Assembly: GCA_021734785.1 (NCBI GenBank)
Contig: JAIPIF010000002.1
Coordinates: forward strand, 124,001 to 188,000
Length of the DNA: 64,000 bases
Source of the DNA: Candidatus Altimarinota bacterium
Lineage (GTDB): Bacteria > Patescibacteriota > Gracilibacteria > UBA4473
Direction of reading: 5' to 3'
Shown: positions 59,922 through 64,000 of the stretch, piece after piece
Layout: each line of letters opens with the position of its first letter
How positions within the stretch are numbered: position 1 is the stretch's first letter
Translations under genes and position numbers: made by a program
The notes under the pieces: model-generated
Database searches by the model: none
What the model was told of the DNA's origin: nothing
Seen by the model: only the letters and a program-made list of their open reading frames with translations

Positions 59922-60445
59922 TGACACTCGAACAACCGGTTTCGGGGATTGAGCAGAAAGAAACGAGAACGGATTCTGTCTCACGCACTCCCCAAAAAGG
60001 GATTTTGAACTGGATGAAGGCAGTGGGTCTTTCGGTTTCTCTCTTGTTAGCAGGAAATGCTTTTTCTCAGGAAAAAGGAAGCTATGACCAGCAAATAACA
60101 AAAGCCCTCACGGAACTTCCCAAGATATTCAAATCGCATCCGGATTCGCTTTGTCTTTTGGCGGAAATGACGGATTTGGAGCATCCCCGTCTCAAAAGTT
60201 TGGATAAAGAACTGGGAGTGGAGGAGGGAGTTTCGTACGGAGTGACCTGGATTTTGTGCAATGATATCCAACGGGCAAAGGAATATAAGGAGGACTTTCA
60301 AAAAATGGCGCAGAGGGTTTTGGATGTGTGGACAGAAGCACGACGACGACTTGATAAATCTCACGGAGAAGGCAATTGGACATCCGATGATTTTGATGCT
60401 CTTTCCAGAAAATTGTTTGATGAAGAGTGGGGTTCAAAAGATTAA
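59921..60445 (+). CDS. Secreted/anchored hypothetical protein, paralogue B
   Basis: 174 aa from MTLEQPVSGIEQKETRTDSV. Same N-terminal layout as paralogue A: SVSRTPQKGILNWMKAVGLSVSLLLAGNAFSQ, then a helical outer domain (KALTELPKIFKSHPDSLCLLAEM). Lacks the AKKREEE repeat. TGATG-coupled to A. Converges with the 642-aa gene, overlapping it by 4 bp. Confidence 0.65.
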   Translation: MTLEQPVSGIEQKETRTDSVSRTPQKGILNWMKAVGLSVSLLLAGNAFSQEKGSYDQQITKALTELPKIFKSHPDSLCLLAEMTDLEHPRLKSLDKELGVEEGVSYGVTWILCNDIQRAKEYKEDFQKMAQRVLDVWTEARRRLDKSHGEGNWTSDDFDALSRKLFDEEWGSKD

Positions 60446-62370
60446 TCTTTTTCCGATGGAAGCTTTTTCGTGCGCCAGAATTCTTCCCAGTTTTTTCCGT
60501 TCGGCTCGCCAGTGTTTGTGATGACTCCTTCCAGCTTAAGTTGATCTTTTTTATAAGATCCTTCTTCGTGGTTTGAAGGATTTTTGTAAAGAAACTCTAG
60601 TTCACCATTTAACTGACGAATGCGTGTGTTGGATAAAATTTCTCCAGTATCTTTGACATTCAGCCAGTCGAGAATTTTTGCACTGCGGGAGAGTTGGTAC
60701 GGCTCAAGCACCTTATTTGAATGAAATTCTCCGAGAAAAACCATATCCAATTTATGTTTTTTGAGTTCTCGAGCGAGCAGGAGACAATTAAACGTCCGAC
60801 GAGTGGTTTGGGGGTCAAACAGGTACCGAGTGGGCGCGAGGACCTGCCAGTCCTCCAGAGAGATTTGAAGATGCGAGCCCTCCCGCGAGACTTCTGTACC
60901 GCGGACAGAGATTTTTTTAAAATTTGGTTCGGTTTTTTCTTCAATTTCGGCCGACTGGGTTTCGAGCGTTTGTTTCTGCTTTTTGAGCGCGGCAAATTGC
61001 TTGGTTATTTCTTCGCGATCCTTTGGGGAAGCAGTGGCCCATTCGGCTTCTAGTGCCAAAATCTGATCGTCGATGTCTTGGAGTGTGGCATCAATTTTTC
61101 GTTTTTGTTTTTCGGCCTTTTGGGCGAGGCGATCTTTCTTTTTGGCCGCAGAGATGGCATCCGACGCGGTGACAATTTTTGGTGGTTTGAACGCGGGAAA
61201 AGACTGCAGGATTTCGGTCTTGGCATCGGTCGAGACATCCGGGGATTCCCAGATCTGGGACAGAGTGCGGTCGAAGCTCCCAGCAGAATTGAGGTTTGCA
61301 GCATTTACAATTTTTTCCACTGCGGTACGGTCGTCTTGCTCGGGTAGTTTCGCGGTGACCGAGAGCAGTGTTTGGAAGTTTTTGAAATCCGCTTCATTCA
61401 TGCCTTCTCGGAACTTGAAGTACTCGTTTCGCTTTTCAGGATCGAGACTTTGGAGTCGCACAAAAAAGTCGATATTTTTTTCACCGGATCGTCTTTCGAA
61501 AAGTTGAGCACTCTCCTCGCTTCGCTCGACACTCTCCTCGCTTCGCTCGACACTCTCCTCGCTTCGCTCGACACTCTCCTCGCTTCGCTCGACATTTTCC
61601 TTGCTGGTCTTTTCGACTCGTTGTGCCCGGATTTCGGCGGCTTCTTCTTTGAGCAGTTTTTCGGTGAGGTCGGGATTTTTGGCGTACAGTTTTTCAAACT
61701 TCTTAGAGATTTGTTTTTTTGTTTCCTCGGAGATTTGTGTCGAGGAAAAGATGCGGTCGACCACGGTGTCAAAATTTTCCCCGCTTCCCAGTGCATCGCC
61801 CACAAATCGCTCCACCACGCCCCGCTCGCGAGAATCGGGGATAAGATCGGGGGAGAGGAGGGCTTGGAATTTTTTCCAGTTTGCCAGCCGCTCGGGTGGG
61901 ACACGAGATCCAAATTGTTCGATAAGTTGATTCAAACGACTTGAAACACTCATCCCAGATTTTTTGTTTTTCTGATCAAAATTTTGATAGGCCTCAATTT
62001 TAAATCTTTCAAGAACTTCATTTTTTAATTCTTTGCTCTTTCGTTCTCCAGAATTTGTTTTTTCTAATTTTACTCGGATAAAATTATCAATTTGTTTTTT
62101 TGAAAATCCCAATTTTGTGAGTTCAACGATTTGTGGATATTCCCAGAGTTTTTTTATTTTTTCGTCAGGAGGGGTTTCCATTTCGGCAATAGCCTTTTCG
62201 GGATCGAATTCCGGCTCGCTTTGGATCACCCGCTGTTCATATTGCCGGATGGTTTGGATATTTTTCCGCTGTTTCTCAAAAGAATTCTCTGTTTCAAGCG
62301 AGTTTTGATCGAAGTTTGTCTCCGAATTTTCAAAGGAACCAAAAACGTCCCGAGCTTCAGGATTACCCAT
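60442..62370 (-). CDS. Large hypothetical protein with tandem ERSEESV repeats
   Basis: 642 aa from MGNPEARDVFGSFENSETNF. Mostly charged helix and coiled coil (KKKDRLAQKAEKQKRKIDATLQDIDDQILALEAEW). Four exact 7-residue repeats ERSEESV (DNA 61509-61592) sit in the middle. A C-terminal folded part (VSREGSHLQISLEDWQVLAPTRYLFDP) may be the functional domain. No signal, no membrane helix. No family recognised. Confidence 0.65.
   Translation of the reverse strand: MGNPEARDVFGSFENSETNFDQNSLETENSFEKQRKNIQTIRQYEQRVIQSEPEFDPEKAIAEMETPPDEKIKKLWEYPQIVELTKLGFSKKQIDNFIRVKLEKTNSGERKSKELKNEVLERFKIEAYQNFDQKNKKSGMSVSSRLNQLIEQFGSRVPPERLANWKKFQALLSPDLIPDSRERGVVERFVGDALGSGENFDTVVDRIFSSTQISEETKKQISKKFEKLYAKNPDLTEKLLKEEAAEIRAQRVEKTSKENVERSEESVERSEESVERSEESVERSEESAQLFERRSGEKNIDFFVRLQSLDPEKRNEYFKFREGMNEADFKNFQTLLSVTAKLPEQDDRTAVEKIVNAANLNSAGSFDRTLSQIWESPDVSTDAKTEILQSFPAFKPPKIVTASDAISAAKKKDRLAQKAEKQKRKIDATLQDIDDQILALEAEWATASPKDREEITKQFAALKKQKQTLETQSAEIEEKTEPNFKKISVRGTEVSREGSHLQISLEDWQVLAPTRYLFDPQTTRRTFNCLLLARELKKHKLDMVFLGEFHSNKVLEPYQLSRSAKILDWLNVKDTGEILSNTRIRQLNGELEFLYKNPSNHEEGSYKKDQLKLEGVITNTGEPNGKNWEEFWRTKKLPSEKD
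61509..61592 (-). repeat. Four exact 21-bp tandem repeats
   Basis: Unit CACTCTCCTCGCTTCGCTCG plus A on the plus strand, four copies without differences, in frame as ERSEESV. Exactness suggests recent slippage. Confidence 0.9.
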
Positions 62371-62419
62371 TTTTCTAAAACATCTTTTTATTTTAACAAA
62401 AAACTCTTATTTTCGCAAA

Positions 62420-63148
62420 TCAGTTTCCTCCCCCAAATTCACGCTGATCATATTCATCTCCATATTTTTTCGTTTCTGTGTCATTAAAAAATTCTTCAGC
62501 AAAGAGATAGGCTTTTTTTGAAGAAAAAGAAAAACCGTTGTCGTTGTAGTATTTAGCGATACTTCTCACGTTTTTCATGTCATCGTAGGTTGCATATTTT
62601 GCAAAATAAGCACGAAGATACGCTTCAGTGGGATCGTGTCGTTGTTTGAGCTCCTCTTTGATTTTTTCTAGGTGAAATTCTTCAAACTTGCTTCGGTATT
62701 GCAGGTATTCTTGCTTGAGAGTTTCCCATTTTTCTTTATCACCAGCTTTTTTGGCAGTATTTCCCTCGGCAATAAGTTGTTTTAGTGTGGGATTTTGGTC
62801 GCAAAACTTACTCCAAAAACTCAGCGGGCTGAGTCCATGCTCAGAATTCTTGAGCTCGTACCGCCACTGACACATATCATGCACGGAAATGCCCAAAAAA
62901 TCGCCTTCGATTGGTTTTTCGCCGTTGCTGGAGCCCTCTAGCGATGGACTAGACTCAAACGGATCGGCGCATCCTTCAAAGGAATTTTGCGGAGCATTCA
63001 TTTTTGCCAGATCTTCATCCGTGAGCTGGTACACATCTGCAGCGGTGGCAGACTGAGCCTGCTCGACCTGCGTTGTGATTTCAATGCCGGCTGTGCGATG
63101 TGCAGCTGCCTCATTGGCTTTGATTGCGTCGGGGGAGAAGTCAACCAT
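62420..63148 (-). CDS. Hypothetical protein, MVDxSPD family, copy 1
   Basis: 242 aa from MVDFSPDAIKANEAAAHRTA. Acidic N-terminal part with QLTDEDLAKM, then a helical domain (LAEGNTAKKAGDKEKWETLKQEYLQYRSKF). It shares the MVD(F/V)SPD start, the QLTDE motif and a nearly identical 45-bp leader with the gene at 63341. No membrane segment from this start. Unrecognised. Confidence 0.6.
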   Translation of the reverse strand: MVDFSPDAIKANEAAAHRTAGIEITTQVEQAQSATAADVYQLTDEDLAKMNAPQNSFEGCADPFESSPSLEGSSNGEKPIEGDFLGISVHDMCQWRYELKNSEHGLSPLSFWSKFCDQNPTLKQLIAEGNTAKKAGDKEKWETLKQEYLQYRSKFEEFHLEKIKEELKQRHDPTEAYLRAYFAKYATYDDMKNVRSIAKYYNDNGFSFSSKKAYLFAEEFFNDTETKKYGDEYDQREFGGGN

Positions 63149-63184
63149 GAAACTTGACACACAAAAAAGAGTATCGAAAGGATA
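63140..63184 (-). promoter_or_regulatory. Conserved 45-bp leader element, copy 1
   Basis: Differs at 1 of 45 bases from 63956-64000. On the minus strand it has GTATC-CTTTC-GATAC (inverted repeat), then TTTTTTGTGTGTCAA and ATG. TTGAGA lies 17 nt before GATACT, a plausible promoter. Confidence 0.65.
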
Positions 63185-63340
63185 CTGCACACTCTCAATA
63201 AATTATTTTTAAAGAAAAGTCAAATTATTCTCCGAAACCTCGGGTACATCAATATTCTGGGAGTGTGATTCAATTCCCATGGTCTGAAACTCTTTCTTTG
63301 TACCAGGAAAACAATTTTAGATCAAAATCAATCAGTGCTT

Positions 63341-63964
63341 CTATTTATTTTGAATTTCAGTTCTTGCCGCTTCACGAATGAATTGTTGAGCAAAATAAAT
63401 ATTCTTTTCTCTTTCCACATCTTCTTTGAGTTCCGCAACAAACGCCTCCCAGCCCTCGAATTCGATGATGAGCTCTCCTTCTCCTTGGCGATTGTCCCAC
63501 GCGGTGGCTCGTTTTTTATTTTTTGGGTTGGCCAAAAACTTATCGACATCCCAATCGTATTTTCCCAGTTCGTACAGTGAAAAGCACCAGACGTTGAATT
63601 CATTTTTTAAGATTTCGATCTCCTCTTTCACGTAGGTGAAATACCAAAATTCAACCTCCTGATTTTCTTTCGTGGTCCAGGAAGGGATAGGCTTTCCAGT
63701 TTTTTGTGCCACATATTTTTTGACGGCCCAAGCATCTTTCAAAAAAAGGACATCGTTGACGTGGACTTTTCCAAATAACAGGTACGGACTGTCACCGCCC
63801 TCGAGTCCGGCATCAGATTTTTGGTCGAGTACTCCGGCGACGCCTGTTTGAAATGCTTCTTTCCACTGCTCGTCGGTCAGCTGAAGCGTGTTCATTTCTT
63901 GCCCCGCTTGCGCATTTTCTGTGGCGAGGCGGTGATTTTCGATGTCGGGAGAAACGTCAACCAT
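63341..63964 (-). CDS. Hypothetical protein, MVDxSPD family, copy 2
   Basis: 207 aa from MVDVSPDIENHRLATENAQA. LQLTDEQWKEAFQTG near residue 30, a Trp/Tyr-rich middle (EVEFWYFTYVKEEIEILKNEF), and a charged C-terminal helix. Upstream leader as in copy 1. Unrecognised; both genes look like members of a duplicated, co-regulated set that may continue beyond the right edge. Confidence 0.6.
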   Translation of the reverse strand: MVDVSPDIENHRLATENAQAGQEMNTLQLTDEQWKEAFQTGVAGVLDQKSDAGLEGGDSPYLLFGKVHVNDVLFLKDAWAVKKYVAQKTGKPIPSWTTKENQEVEFWYFTYVKEEIEILKNEFNVWCFSLYELGKYDWDVDKFLANPKNKKRATAWDNRQGEGELIIEFEGWEAFVAELKEDVEREKNIYFAQQFIREAARTEIQNK

Positions 63965-64000
63965 GAAATTTGACACACAAAAAAGAGTATCGAAAGGATA
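63956..64000 (-). promoter_or_regulatory. Conserved 45-bp leader element, copy 2 (reaches window edge)
   Basis: Same element as 63140-63184 with one C/T difference; it runs off the right edge, so its promoter part is not seen. Confidence 0.65.

Overview
The window looks like a piece of a small, streamlined bacterial genome of the Patescibacteria/CPR type, with Peregrinibacteria or a near relative my best guess. The signs are: an alanyl-tRNA synthetase ending just after its editing domain; many short intergenic palindromes; several VirB2-like small membrane proteins; DUF4012, O-antigen-ligase and LCP envelope genes without long biosynthetic operons; and many unrecognised short proteins. TGA ends many genes here (miaB, mutS, rpoA, rplQ), so the code is standard and not the TGA=Gly code of Gracilibacteria/Absconditabacteria. 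No rRNA, CRISPR array, insertion sequence or prophage is visible. Taxonomy is inferred from gene content only.

Layout. 0-6 kb: a GIY-YIG gene between palindromes, alaS, jag/khpB, a VirB2-like protein, and divergent fusA. 6-17 kb: phosphomannomutase, a secreted protein, miaB, an acidic-repeat protein, a DUF4012 protein, an O-antigen ligase and an NhaD antiporter. 17-24 kb: mutS, a LysW-like mini-protein, then murL, a small membrane protein and murD, the two ends of an L-Glu-adding/epimerising route to D-Glu peptidoglycan, then a TrmB regulator. 24-29 kb: a divergent unit of a 65-aa protein and two tandem Cys-rich proteins (the first broken by TGA), then an N-formylglutamate-amidohydrolase-like enzyme. 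29-38 kb: ECF sigma/anti-sigma pair, nucleotidyltransferase, ferritin-like protein, GH3-like enzyme, typA, Pif1-like helicase, DEAD-box helicase. 38-46 kb: tRNA-Trp, a SAM-riboswitch-like leader with terminator, a metK 5' remnant and intact metK, LCP protein, two VirB2-like proteins, rplU. 46-54 kb: tRNA-Ile, pcrA/uvrD and the infA-rpmJ-rpsM-rpsK-rpsD-rpoA-rplQ-rplM-rpsI operon. 54-64 kb: pth, PRC-barrel protein, fbp, xerC/D, porB, tRNA-Thr, then about 5 kb of unrecognised secreted or coiled-coil proteins, two with a nearly identical 45-bp leader.

Two patterns run through the window. About ten genes have a -10 box (TACAAT, TACACT or similar) only 6-8 nt before the start codon and so probably make leaderless mRNAs, and the ribosomal operon has no Shine-Dalgarno in any spacer. 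Intergenic spaces also carry several families of short repeats: ATTACAA heptads with a C/G-rich hairpin, 27- and 55-bp palindromes, and CCCGCC-GGCGGG palindromes near tRNAs.

The most interesting objects are the metK leader (riboswitch, attenuator, then a truncated metK copy ahead of the real gene), the MurL-MurD pair, the TrmB/Cys-rich protein unit with its in-frame TGA, the carboxypeptidase-regulatory-like domain joined to a VirB2-like segment, and the leaderless promoter pattern.
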